Shown here: piece by piece, positions 1-7,003 of the stretch | Position numbering within the stretch: the stretch's first letter is position 1 | Layout: every line of letters starts with the position of its first letter | NCBI GenBank assembly: GCA_022785155.1 | Contig: JALFRH010000157.1 | Span: forward strand, 1-15,191 | Direction of reading: 5' to 3' | Length of the DNA: 15,191 nucleotides | DNA from: Spirochaetales bacterium | Lineage (GTDB): Bacteria; Spirochaetota; Spirochaetia; Sphaerochaetales; Sphaerochaetaceae | Made by a program: the position numbers and the translations under genes | Notes under the pieces: model-generated | Seen by the model: only the letters and a program-made list of their open reading frames with translations | Databases searched by the model: none | What the model was told of the DNA's origin: nothing

Positions 1-758
1 TTTTGGCATTTATCATCCATAATGCGTGAGGATGTATATGTCTCACCGTTATAATTTATTATTCCAAAAGAAATAAGAGTGGAAAGAGGAATGGAGGTCT
101 TTGTAATTGCACCCACCATTTCCAGTTTCTCTTCAATATCAGACTTGTCTACACCGTTAAAAAGGAAGGCCAGTGTCAGATAATCCTTTGTCTTGGATCT
201 ATCCCGTGGAAAGGAGGAAGGAGTGAGAATGTAGGAGAGCCTTGAAATCTCATCCATCTCCATGAAAGCAAGGGAGGAGGGGGTGTCAAGGGAAAGATAA
301 GAAGAGTTGTCCTTCACTATTCCCAGTCCAATCAATGATTCAATGGTCCGTACAGTCGTTTCCACCAGCTCTTCTTCCTTTCTCCAAGGAAAGAGTGATA
401 GAAAGGAAGGGGATGAAATATATCTTTCGAATCGTCTTGGAATTGATGACGAGCCGATCAGTGAGAACAAAAAGGGAAAGAATGAGGAAGAGTAGTATCC
501 GCGCTTTTCTTTACCGCTTCCAAATAATGGATAGGCCGATATTATTCTTTTTCCACTCTGTGTCACAGTCATGCCGCTGACAAGGCCAAGATCTTCATAG
601 AGTTTCCTCTTTCCAAGATTTCCACCATTCAAGTAAAAAAGTGAAAGGGAAAGAGTAAGGGAGGAAGGGAGAAGAGAGAGTATTCGATCCTCGTTTCTTT
701 TGAGAAAGAGATTATACTTCTCATCTCCTCCTGGATAATAGAGGGAGGAAAGGTTCAC
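1..758 (-). CDS. Putative XPB-helicase partner protein with winged-helix-like segments (3' end outside window)
   Basis: The frame is open from a GTG at 758-756 to the left edge, giving 252 codons without a stop. The GTG overlaps the helicase stop as GTGA, and a strong Shine-Dalgarno AAAGGAGG sits 7 bases upstream, inside the helicase gene. I do not recognise a named family. The protein is Ser/Leu-rich. It appears to contain repeated small helical units that could be winged helices: about residues 24-75, 126-158 (ending GIVKDNSSYLSLD) and 188-244 (ending SFGIINYNGETYTSS). In Actinobacteria a 'helicase-associated domain' protein is encoded near the closely similar XPB, and archaeal XPB works with the partner Bax1. 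By analogy (inference) this product may bind or regulate the helicase. No catalytic motif is visible in the part seen. I am sure that it is a gene and unsure of its function. Confidence 0.8.
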   Translation of the reverse strand, partial: MNLSSLYYPGGDEKYNLFLKRNEDRILSLLPSSLTLSLSLFYLNGGNLGKRKLYEDLGLVSGMTVTQSGKRIISAYPLFGSGKEKRGYYSSSFFPFLFSLIGSSSIPRRFERYISSPSFLSLFPWRKEEELVETTVRTIESLIGLGIVKDNSSYLSLDTPSSLAFMEMDEISRLSYILTPSSFPRDRSKTKDYLTLAFLFNGVDKSDIEEKLEMVGAITKTSIPLSTLISFGIINYNGETYTSSRIMDDKCQ

Positions 759-2404
759 TGTACATCCTCCTTTATTATGGAGTAGGAGTAACCTTGCTCG
801 GACAGGAACTTCTGCCTGTTGGAAGCAAATTCCTCTTCCTGGCTATACTCAGTGACAATTGTGTAGAAATGGCTGTCCCGAGCCTTTGGTCTTAAGATTC
901 TACCCAGCCTCTGGGCTTCCTCCTGCCTGCTGCCGAAGCTCCCGGATATTTCAATGGCCACAGAGGCGTCAGGTAGATCTACTGCAAAGTTTGCAACCTT
1001 GCTTACGATCATCACCTTTTCTTCACCTCTACGGAATTTATCATAAAGCTCGTCCCTCTTTTTGTTGGAAGTGGAACCTGTAATCATTGGATATCCGAAG
1101 TGCTCTTTAAAAACTTGGAGCTGCTCCAGATACTGGCCGATGATTATTATGGATTCTCCCTGATGGTTTTTGAGAATCTCTTGGGCAACCTTTATCTTCA
1201 AGGGGTTTTGGCTTGCGATTCTATACTTGTCCTTCTTTGTTGCCAGTGCATACTCCAGCTCCAAAGTATGTGGCAGTGGGATTCTGACTTCATGGCAATA
1301 GGCCTTTGCTATATAACCCTTCTGGGTAAGTTCAGCCCAAGGAGTATCGTATCGCTTGGGTCCTACAAGGGAGAATACTTCATCCTCTCTTCCGTCTTCC
1401 CTTATTAGTGTAGCTGTAAGACCTAGCCTATAAATGGACTGGAGCTCTGCGGTAATTCTGAAGACGGGGGCAGGGAGCATATGGACTTCGTCATATATTA
1501 CAAGGCCCCAGTTATTGTCTGAAAAAAGGGAGAAATGAGGATAGACTGGGTCCGTCTCCTCAGCCTTTTCGTTCTTCGTTCTATATGTAAGCACTTGATA
1601 AGTGCAGACAGTAACAGGTTTTATAGTCTTTTTTTCTCCAGAATACTCACCGATCTGGTCCTCTGTCAAAGTGGTTTTGTCCAAAAGCTCTCGAATCCAC
1701 TGGTGGACACTGGAGACATTTGGGCAGAGTATGAGAGTGTTGGTCTTTAGTCTCACCGCTGTCTCGATACCTACAATAGTCTTTCCCGATCCACAGGGGA
1801 GAACTATGGTCCCGTATCCACCGGAGGAGAGGAAGGCGTCTACGCTGTCCTTCTGATAATCCCTGACCTCTACGGTATCCTTCAGATCAAAGCTTAATAC
1901 GCCACCTTTTTTCAATGGAATCCTATCGTCCACAGGAAAACCCATCTTGACCATTTTGGCTTTGACTGTACCCCTGTCAAGTTTTGATAAAAGAAAATAG
2001 TTGCCATCCCCCTTCTTCAAATACTTTTTAAGGGTTACCTCTGAAAGAAGGGTAAGGAAAAACCTTTCCCTTTTTACTGAAAGCCTAAGTGTATCCTGGT
2101 CTTCTTCTGTAAGAATGAACTCTCCATATCTGATGGCGGTGTCTTCAATGAAGAAAAGAACCCTCTCGTCTATTTCATATCTGGACCACTTCTTAAGTCT
2201 CCTGATGATTTCATTGCTGTCAAGACCAGAGGAGACGGCATTCCAAAGAGTAAGAGGGGAGAGTGTGTACGTATGTATATGTTCAGGGCTTTTTACCAGG
2301 TCGGAGAAGGCAATGATGTCATTCCTGCAGTCCTGGAAGGAAGGGGAATGGACATCCAACAGCATTGTCTTGTCTGATTGGACCATAAGAGGCTTATCAA
2401 TCAT
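755..2404 (-). CDS. XPB/ERCC3-family DNA repair helicase (bacterial type)
   Basis: A 549-residue superfamily 2 ATP-dependent DNA helicase, expected to translocate 3'-5' on DNA in repair. The N-terminal domain (about 1-100) is the helicase-associated domain that precedes the motor in bacterial XPB. It begins with the conserved VQSDKT (8-13) and contains HTYTLSPLTLWNA (44-56). The motor shows Walker A PCGSGKT (203-209), DEVH box (305-308), motif III LTAT (329-332), the XPB-specific RED motif (335-337) and motif VI QEEAQRLGRILR (494-505). Length and order match mycobacterial XPB closely, as I remember that protein. The ATG overlaps the aroC stop as ATGA, so translation is probably coupled. Next to it on the same strand is a coupled gene of unknown function that may be its partner. 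The family identity is certain. The biological role in bacteria is poorly known. Confidence 0.96.
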   Translation of the reverse strand: MIDKPLMVQSDKTMLLDVHSPSFQDCRNDIIAFSDLVKSPEHIHTYTLSPLTLWNAVSSGLDSNEIIRRLKKWSRYEIDERVLFFIEDTAIRYGEFILTEEDQDTLRLSVKRERFFLTLLSEVTLKKYLKKGDGNYFLLSKLDRGTVKAKMVKMGFPVDDRIPLKKGGVLSFDLKDTVEVRDYQKDSVDAFLSSGGYGTIVLPCGSGKTIVGIETAVRLKTNTLILCPNVSSVHQWIRELLDKTTLTEDQIGEYSGEKKTIKPVTVCTYQVLTYRTKNEKAEETDPVYPHFSLFSDNNWGLVIYDEVHMLPAPVFRITAELQSIYRLGLTATLIREDGREDEVFSLVGPKRYDTPWAELTQKGYIAKAYCHEVRIPLPHTLELEYALATKKDKYRIASQNPLKIKVAQEILKNHQGESIIIIGQYLEQLQVFKEHFGYPMITGSTSNKKRDELYDKFRRGEEKVMIVSKVANFAVDLPDASVAIEISGSFGSRQEEAQRLGRILRPKARDSHFYTIVTEYSQEEEFASNRQKFLSEQGYSYSIIKEDVQ

Positions 2405-3468
2405 ATTCTGTCACACCTACGTCTTAATAGAAAATCGAGAATAACAGCGGAAGCCATGGCCTCCACAACTACAACAGCCCTGACGCCGATACAAGGATCG
2501 TGTCTTCCCTTTATTGTCAACTGGATCTCATTCTTTTGGTCGTCGATGGTATCTTGGGTAAAAGAAATGGAGGGGGTGGGTTTGAAATATGTCTTGAATA
2601 CAATCTGGTCGGAGTTGGAAATTCCTCCAAGTATTCCTCCAGCATTGTTTGTTTCGAAAACAGTTTTTCCATCCCTGACTCTGATTTTATCGTTGTTGTC
2701 TGAGCCTTTTTTTGTTGAAGAGGAGAAACCTGAGCCGATTTCGAAGCCTTTTACAGCACCAAGGGAGAACATAGCATGGGCCAGAACTGCATCCAGTTTA
2801 TCGAAGGCCGGTTCCCCAAGTCCTGAAGGAACACCATCGATTCTACATTCGACGACGCTTCCCACGCTGTCTCCTGTTCTTCTTGCTTCTTCAATTGTTT
2901 CTGTCATTCTCTCTTCCCATGGGCCTTGGGGGGCATAGAGGGGAGGAAGGAAAGGAGGATTCCAATACTCTCCCTCAGCTTTCTCCTCTCCTACGGATAC
3001 CAGTGCACTCTTTACAGAAATACCATATTGCTTCAATGCCATCTTTGCAAAGGAACCTGCTATGACTCTTGAGAGGGTCTCCCTTCCGCTGGACCTTCCA
3101 CCGCCACGGTAGTCTCTGATTCCATATTTCTCTGTATATGTATAGTCGGCGTGTCCTGGTCTGAAGGAGTGTTCTACGTTGGAGTAATCCTTACTCCTTT
3201 GGTCTGTATTCCTCACAATGACGGCAATAGGAGCTCCAGTTGTCTTTCCTTCAAAGACTCCTGAGAGAATTTCAGGAACATCCCCCTCCTTTCTCTGGGT
3301 GGAGAGGGAACTCTGTCCAGGTCTTCTTCTATTGAGGTCTTCTGTAATCAAGTCATAATCCACATCCACAAGGGCAGGCATTCCATCGATCACTACACCC
3401 AAGGCATTTCCGTGGGATTCTCCGAAGGTCGTAAATGAGAATATCTTTCCAAATGTATTACCTGACAT
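2401..3468 (-). CDS. aroC: Chorismate synthase
   Basis: Makes chorismate from 5-enolpyruvylshikimate-3-phosphate using reduced FMN, the last step of the shikimate pathway; cytoplasmic. The 355-residue protein begins MSGNTFGKIF, matching the family start. A longer reading to 3534 adds 22 unlikely residues that overlap aroK. The chosen ATG has AAGGAG 7 bases upstream. Family signatures are present: GESHG (16-20, active-site His19), RPGHADYT (103-110, His106), GGGRSSGRET (122-131) and GRHDPCIGVRA (321-331). Length is normal. Its first 11 bases overlap the end of aroK, and its stop overlaps the helicase start, so it is the second gene of a coupled operon. Nothing looks damaged. Confidence 0.97.
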   Translation of the reverse strand: MSGNTFGKIFSFTTFGESHGNALGVVIDGMPALVDVDYDLITEDLNRRRPGQSSLSTQRKEGDVPEILSGVFEGKTTGAPIAVIVRNTDQRSKDYSNVEHSFRPGHADYTYTEKYGIRDYRGGGRSSGRETLSRVIAGSFAKMALKQYGISVKSALVSVGEEKAEGEYWNPPFLPPLYAPQGPWEERMTETIEEARRTGDSVGSVVECRIDGVPSGLGEPAFDKLDAVLAHAMFSLGAVKGFEIGSGFSSSTKKGSDNNDKIRVRDGKTVFETNNAGGILGGISNSDQIVFKTYFKPTPSISFTQDTIDDQKNEIQLTIKGRHDPCIGVRAVVVVEAMASAVILDFLLRRRCDRI

Positions 3469-4006
3469 AGTTTTTCTCCTTAAGGAAAGACCAGATATAG
3501 TCTTCTGTAGCTTTCTTGTCTCCGTAGGGCCCAAGGTCGATGGTCAAGTCGGCTTGTTTTTCGTAAATTGCATTTCTTCTTTCATAAAGGATACTGAAGG
3601 AGCGGGCAGGGTCGTCTTTATCCAAGAAGGCGGGGACACCATGCTTAAGTATGACGCCCAGCATGTCCTTCTCGTTTCTTTTCAGATAAACGATCTTTCC
3701 GTTTTCATGCAAAATGGACATCAAAGGATCGTTGTCTGCTGCGCCTCCTCCTAAAGAGAGGATGAAAGGGGAGGAATCATGGGAAGATATGAAGGAGGAA
3801 ACAGCTTCCACTTCCTTTTTCATAAAGGCTTCCTTACCTTCTCTTTTATAGAAATCCCTTACGCTTTCACCATTCAATGACAAAAGGATGAGGTCATCTG
3901 TGTCGAAAGATGGGAGAGAGAGACGGGAAGATATACGCTTTGCAAAGGTAGTCTTACCTGAATGCTTTATTCCTACAAAAAATAGATTTACCTGTAATTC
4001 CTGCAT
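3458..4006 (-). CDS. aroK: Shikimate kinase with altered substrate-site arginines
   Basis: A 182-residue P-loop kinase expected to phosphorylate shikimate at the 3-hydroxyl. Walker A is GIKHSGKTT (12-20). The substrate/metal aspartates are in FDTDD (34-38), and the GGG of the shikimate site is at 86-88. The C-terminal arginine corresponding to Arg136 of the M. tuberculosis enzyme is Arg144 (ERRNAIY). Two usual arginines differ. The 'FR' arginine that contacts the shikimate carboxylate (Arg58 in E. coli and M. tuberculosis) is Met62. The lid 'RP' arginine (Arg117 in M. tuberculosis) is Val124. The position directly before aroC strongly supports the shikimate role, but the substrate site is unusual. 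The ATG has no clear Shine-Dalgarno and lies 8 bases after a good -10 element. First gene of the aroK-aroC-helicase-partner operon. Confidence 0.88.
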   Translation of the reverse strand: MQELQVNLFFVGIKHSGKTTFAKRISSRLSLPSFDTDDLILLSLNGESVRDFYKREGKEAFMKKEVEAVSSFISSHDSSPFILSLGGGAADNDPLMSILHENGKIVYLKRNEKDMLGVILKHGVPAFLDKDDPARSFSILYERRNAIYEKQADLTIDLGPYGDKKATEDYIWSFLKEKNYVR

Positions 4007-4014
4007 GATGGAAC

Positions 4015-4023
4015 AGTATATCA
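4015..4023 (-). promoter_or_regulatory. Extended -10 promoter element before aroK
   Basis: On the minus strand the bases read TGATATACT, an extended -10 (TGn plus TATACT). No good -35 is found 16-18 bases upstream, where there is an A8 run, which is typical of extended -10 promoters. Transcription would start around 4008-4009, only 2-3 bases before the aroK ATG, so the mRNA would be almost leaderless. Inferred from sequence match only. Confidence 0.5.
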
Positions 4024-4064
4024 GATAAGTCTTTTTTTTGATATCGGTTTAAGCGCTTTTCCCG

Positions 4065-4514
4065 TCATTTATCATCATCGGGAAAGTGATATACAGGGAC
4101 AGAGGGGACAATAGGCTTGTTGGTGGCTTTCGTCTTGTTCTCAATCTGTTCCTTTCTTGTCCTTCTTCTCTCTGTAAGAAGAACAAAACGTGCTTCGTTG
4201 TATGTTTTTCTTGATTGGTCTACGTATTTGTTGTATTCACGCTCTGTCTTAAGGGCGAAATGGAAGGCCTGGATAAGGGCATACCACAATATTGACAAGA
4301 CCAAGGGCAAAAGGGAAGAGAAGCTGATGATAAAGTCTCCTTCCATTTCCGCCGCTTTCAGTAGAGTGGTAAGGTTTTGGTAGAAAAGAATAAGGGAAAT
4401 GAGAAAAGGAATGGCCCAATATATTCCCTGACGGGTCAATAGATATCTGAGAGTTGCAATGGATGCAAGAAATGTAAGAAGAAGAGCTGTTGTTGGTACA
4501 ATGAAATTTATCAC
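4065..4514 (-). CDS. Small membrane protein with three predicted helices and a charged tail
   Basis: A 149-residue protein I cannot assign to a family. Hydrophobic segments lie at about 3-25, 31-52 and 61-87. They are followed by a strongly basic, probably helical cytoplasmic stretch (88-125, including TERRRTRKEQ) and a tail ending in acidic PDDDK. The start is GTG at 4514 with AGAGG 7 bases upstream. The leader is short, after a consensus-like promoter at 4533-4561. It lies 58 bases upstream of aroK on the same strand. I see no terminator between them, so read-through into aroK is possible, although aroK has its own -10. It is divergent from the dGTPase gene. The layout (short membrane anchor, then charged tail) would fit a scaffold or envelope protein, but no function can be stated. 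Confidence 0.75.
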   Translation of the reverse strand: MINFIVPTTALLLTFLASIATLRYLLTRQGIYWAIPFLISLILFYQNLTTLLKAAEMEGDFIISFSSLLPLVLSILWYALIQAFHFALKTEREYNKYVDQSRKTYNEARFVLLTERRRTRKEQIENKTKATNKPIVPSVPVYHFPDDDK

Positions 4515-4532
4515 CGCGGGACCTCTTGTTAT

Positions 4533-4561
4533 ATTATAATGGATTAATAGGAGGTGGGCAA
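4533..4561 (-). promoter_or_regulatory. Sigma-70-type promoter for the membrane-protein gene
   Basis: Minus-strand -35 TTGCCC (4561-4556) and -10 TATAAT (4538-4533) are separated by exactly 17 bases. This puts the start of transcription near 4526, about 12 bases before the GTG start and just upstream of the AGAGG ribosome site. The -35 overlaps the Shine-Dalgarno and start of the divergent dGTPase gene. Confidence 0.7.
4535..4557 (+). promoter_or_regulatory. Plus-strand -10 and Shine-Dalgarno for the dGTPase gene
   Basis: The ATTATAAT at 4533-4540 is symmetrical, so it also gives TATAAT on the plus strand (4535-4540), though I see no good -35. A strong AGGAGGTGG (4549-4557) lies 6 bases before the ATG at 4564. 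A start of transcription near 4547 would leave just enough leader for this site. The two opposing promoters would share the same -10 bases and could not both be occupied at once. Confidence 0.5.
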
Positions 4562-4563
4562 AT

Positions 4564-5724
4564 ATGGCTTTGTTAAGAAATAAGATGGATGAAAATGAAA
4601 TGATGGAACGTGAGAGACCCAGGAAAGAGGATATCCGAGGTTCCTATTATCGTGATACTACAGCAATCATCCATTCTTCTCCCTTTAGAAGACTGAAGCA
4701 TAAGACTCAGGTTTTCTATGCTCCGTCCAACGATCATATATGCACACGAATGGAGCATGTTCTTCATGTGGCTTCCATTGCCTCCACTATATGTCGTCCC
4801 TTGGGTCTGGATACGGAGTTGGCTTGGGCCATAGGTATGGGCCATGATTTGGGCCATACTCCCTTCGGCCATACAGGAGAGAAGATCATCAGCGGCCTAT
4901 GTGTAGAGAGAGGGTTGCCTCCCTTTGAACATGAAGTAAACTCATTGAGGGCTATTGATTTCTTGTCAAACAATGGAAAGGGCCTTAACCTTACATATGC
5001 CGTAAGGGATGGCATTGTGTCCCATAATGGCGAAAGCCTTAATAAAAGATTGGTTCCTACATTCAAAAAGAAGGATATGAAATCAATCGTATCCCGTGTA
5101 GGTCTGGTTCCTGCCACCTATGAGGGGGTGGTGGTAAGGTTTTCTGATACAATTGCATACCTTGGAAGAGACTTTGAGGATGCATCAAGACTCGGCATTG
5201 TAGATGGCCGGGATCTGCCTGAGATTGTCAAGACAAGACTGGGGACCACCAACAGTCAGATTATCACAGCGCTTGTAAATGATTTGATAGAGGGTGCCGA
5301 TGAAGAGAATGGCATCGGTTTCTCGGATTATGTCTTTGAAGCCGTAAAAGCCTTCAGCGATTTCAATTACCAGTACATCTACAGGTCCAAGATTATGAAT
5401 GGTTATACCGAGTATTTCTCCCGTCTCATCAATCTGATTCTCAATTATTTGGAGAAGCTTTACTCTTCCTTCGGGCTGGAAGAGAAGGGTTATCTGGAAG
5501 AGAGGAACATGCTTGCCGCCGGTTTCTATTCCCATATGAAGGAGATGTATCCCATTTATATGGAGAAAGAGGGAAGCGACAAGAGGATGATCATGGATTA
5601 TATTGCAGGTATGACAGATAACTTCTGTCTGGATTGCGCCAATGAAATACTGAAGCCTGAACACCTTAACGATGAGATAAACCAATCCCAGACAGGTAAG
5701 TGGTTCGATGTAAGACGCTCCTAG
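4564..5724 (+). CDS. dgt: dGTPase-family HD-domain deoxynucleotide triphosphohydrolase
   Basis: A 386-residue cytoplasmic enzyme of the HD superfamily. Relatives cleave dGTP or other dNTPs to the nucleoside and triphosphate, adjusting dNTP pools. The opening RGSYYRDTTAIIHSSPFRRL (25-44) is typical of the family (R-D-x-x-x-I-I-x-S-x-x-F-R-R-L). HD-site residues are His65 (TRMEHVLHV), His94-Asp95 in GHDLGHTPFGH (93-103) and Asp195 (SDTIAYLGRD). The ATG at 4564 has a strong Shine-Dalgarno. The gene converges on nrdR: its TAG (5722-5724) overlaps the nrdR stop within CTAG. Exact substrate preference cannot be read from the sequence. Many homologues of this length are annotated only as 'dGTPase-like' and some prefer other dNTPs or need allosteric dNTP activation. 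Confidence 0.92.
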   Translation: MALLRNKMDENEMMERERPRKEDIRGSYYRDTTAIIHSSPFRRLKHKTQVFYAPSNDHICTRMEHVLHVASIASTICRPLGLDTELAWAIGMGHDLGHTPFGHTGEKIISGLCVERGLPPFEHEVNSLRAIDFLSNNGKGLNLTYAVRDGIVSHNGESLNKRLVPTFKKKDMKSIVSRVGLVPATYEGVVVRFSDTIAYLGRDFEDASRLGIVDGRDLPEIVKTRLGTTNSQIITALVNDLIEGADEENGIGFSDYVFEAVKAFSDFNYQYIYRSKIMNGYTEYFSRLINLILNYLEKLYSSFGLEEKGYLEERNMLAAGFYSHMKEMYPIYMEKEGSDKRMIMDYIAGMTDNFCLDCANEILKPEHLNDEINQSQTGKWFDVRRS

Positions 5725-6179
5725 GAGTTCAATGTTTCAATTTCGTTTATGAATTGGTCGAGAGTATCGAAGGCCCTGTATACAGCGGCAAATCTTACAT
5801 ATGCCACAGGAGACAGGGGATATAAGTGGCGGAGGGTGGCTTCTCCTATTTCCCTGCTGGATATAGTGTTCCTGTTATCTTGGGCCCTTTCATAGACTTC
5901 GTCTTCTATGGCCCTCAGTGTCTTCTCTATTTCACTCTGACCTATGGGAAGTTTTTCTGTACATGTCCTTATTCCCCTTTCAACTTTGCCGATGTCGAAA
6001 GTCTGGTGCCGTCCATCCTTTTTCACTACTACAATGGGCTTCCTTTCAATATGCTCATAGCTTGTAAAACGATAACCGCAGTCACAGCACATTCTCCTCC
6101 GTCTGATGGAGGTGCCTTCCTTGTTGCTTCTGCTTTCCAATACTTTATCGTGAAACGAACCACATTTTGGACAATTCAT
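5721..6179 (-). CDS. nrdR: Transcriptional repressor of ribonucleotide reductase genes
   Basis: A 152-residue regulator, the normal length for NrdR. An N-terminal zinc ribbon has Cys3-x2-Cys6 and Cys31-x2-Cys34, followed by RFTSYE (37-42), the family's RFTTxE region. An ATP-cone domain (about 46-136, starting RKPIVVVKKDGRHQTFD) senses ATP/dATP to switch DNA binding at NrdR boxes before nrd genes. No nrd gene or clear NrdR box is in this window. The start MNCPKCG is canonical. The leader is almost absent: a TATAAT lies 6 bases before the ATG, and only a weak GGA is seen. It converges on the dGTPase gene with stop codons sharing CTAG, and it is divergent from the ACT-domain gene. Confidence 0.97.
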   Translation of the reverse strand: MNCPKCGSFHDKVLESRSNKEGTSIRRRRMCCDCGYRFTSYEHIERKPIVVVKKDGRHQTFDIGKVERGIRTCTEKLPIGQSEIEKTLRAIEDEVYERAQDNRNTISSREIGEATLRHLYPLSPVAYVRFAAVYRAFDTLDQFINEIETLNS

Positions 6180-6185
6180 ATTTCC

Positions 6186-6191
6186 ATTATA
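6186..6191 (-). promoter_or_regulatory. -10 element before nrdR
   Basis: Minus-strand TATAAT is followed after 6 bases (GGAAAT) by the nrdR ATG. No convincing -35 is seen 16-18 bases upstream. If used, transcription would begin at or within a base or two of the start codon, giving a leaderless message. The rest of the 6180-6337 intergenic region is strongly AT-rich and presumably also holds the plus-strand promoter of the divergent gene. It contains a short inverted repeat, GTTAT-N4-ATAAC (6305-6318). I found no clear -35/-10 pair there. Confidence 0.4.
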
Positions 6192-6337
6192 TCTTTTTTC
6201 TACTGCTTTGTAGTTTTTTTATTATGTTAAAAACAAAAAAAGAGAATATTATATTGAACACAATGTCAGTACTTGTATAAATTACCGTAAAATTGTAACA
6301 TTTCGTTATATAAATAACATATAAAGAGGGTGACAGT

Positions 6338-7003
6338 ATGGCTGGAAGCGCTGCAAGTTGTGTAAAGGATGTTATCAACAGATCTCCGTTTATTTCTGAG
6401 ATGCTTATTCAAGAAGTGATCTCATTCTCTAATCTCGCCCAGTTCATCAAGCCTAAAGTGGAGCAGCTATATGGCGGTGAGGTATCCAGTGCCTCAGTTG
6501 TCATGGCTATCCGTAGATATGCCCAGGACTTAAAGAAACAGAGCTCAGTCAAGAAGGGTGATAGGAAAATTGACTATGAACTGAGCATGAAGACAAGTAT
6601 TTATGATGTAAACATCGCACGTTCCAATAGTTTCATTTCCCGTCTTCCTGCCCTTTACAATGTAGTCCATCCTGAAAACGGAGACTTTTTGAATGTCTCC
6701 ATAGGTGAGCATGAAATAGTCGTGACTGTCAGTGACAAATATAAAAACCTCATTGATGAAATCGTGAAAAAAGAGAAGGTCATTGCAAGGGAAAGGGATA
6801 TGGTCGCCCTTACAATCGTATTCAAGGATAACTTCCTTGAAACCCCTGGCATTACATACCTGGCTACAAGGAAGCTTGCTTGGGAGAACATCAATATCTA
6901 TGAAATCGTGTCTACTCTCAATGTCCTTACATTTATTATCAAGCGTCAGGATTCTCTAAGGGCCTATGGCGTATTGCAGACATTTTTGGATGAAGAGCTT
7001 TAA
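6338..7003 (+). CDS. ACT-domain putative regulator with N-terminal winged helix
   Basis: A 221-residue soluble protein. The N-terminal part (about 14-64) resembles a small helical DNA-binding or winged-helix unit: SNLAQFIKPKVEQLYGGEV, then SASVVMAIRRYA. The C-terminal part (about 156-221) fits the beta-alpha-beta-beta-alpha-beta pattern of an ACT domain: LTIVF, ETPGITYLATRKLAWENINI (PG at 170-171 and a helix, as in amino-acid-binding ACT domains), YEIVSTLNVLTFIIK, then a final helix. This layout recalls COG2150, 'predicted regulator of amino acid metabolism, contains ACT domain'. That match is from memory. The start ATG has GAGGGTG 5 bases upstream. The next gene begins 14 bases before its end. 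The likely role is a sensor of an amino acid or other small ligand; the ligand is unknown. Confidence 0.75.
   Translation: MAGSAASCVKDVINRSPFISEMLIQEVISFSNLAQFIKPKVEQLYGGEVSSASVVMAIRRYAQDLKKQSSVKKGDRKIDYELSMKTSIYDVNIARSNSFISRLPALYNVVHPENGDFLNVSIGEHEIVVTVSDKYKNLIDEIVKKEKVIARERDMVALTIVFKDNFLETPGITYLATRKLAWENINIYEIVSTLNVLTFIIKRQDSLRAYGVLQTFLDEEL

Noticed and set aside
307..580. Two small plus-strand open frames
   Set aside because: They lie opposite the long minus-strand frame at 1-758, which has a strong ribosome site and coupling. They look like chance frames.
3469..3534. N-terminal extension of chorismate synthase
   Set aside because: The family begins at MSGNTFGKIF and a good Shine-Dalgarno supports 3468.
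4042..4052. AAGCGCTT palindrome between the membrane-protein gene and aroK as a terminator
   Set aside because: The stem is too short, with no loop or T-run. It is probably chance.
6241..6320. NrdR box near nrdR (autoregulation)
   Set aside because: I could not find a pair of 16-base boxes resembling the consensus; only short unrelated inverted repeats are present.
6187..6378. 63-codon minus-strand frame in the nrdR upstream region
   Set aside because: It runs antisense into the start of the ACT gene, lacks a ribosome site and is made of AT-rich hydrophobic codons expected by chance.
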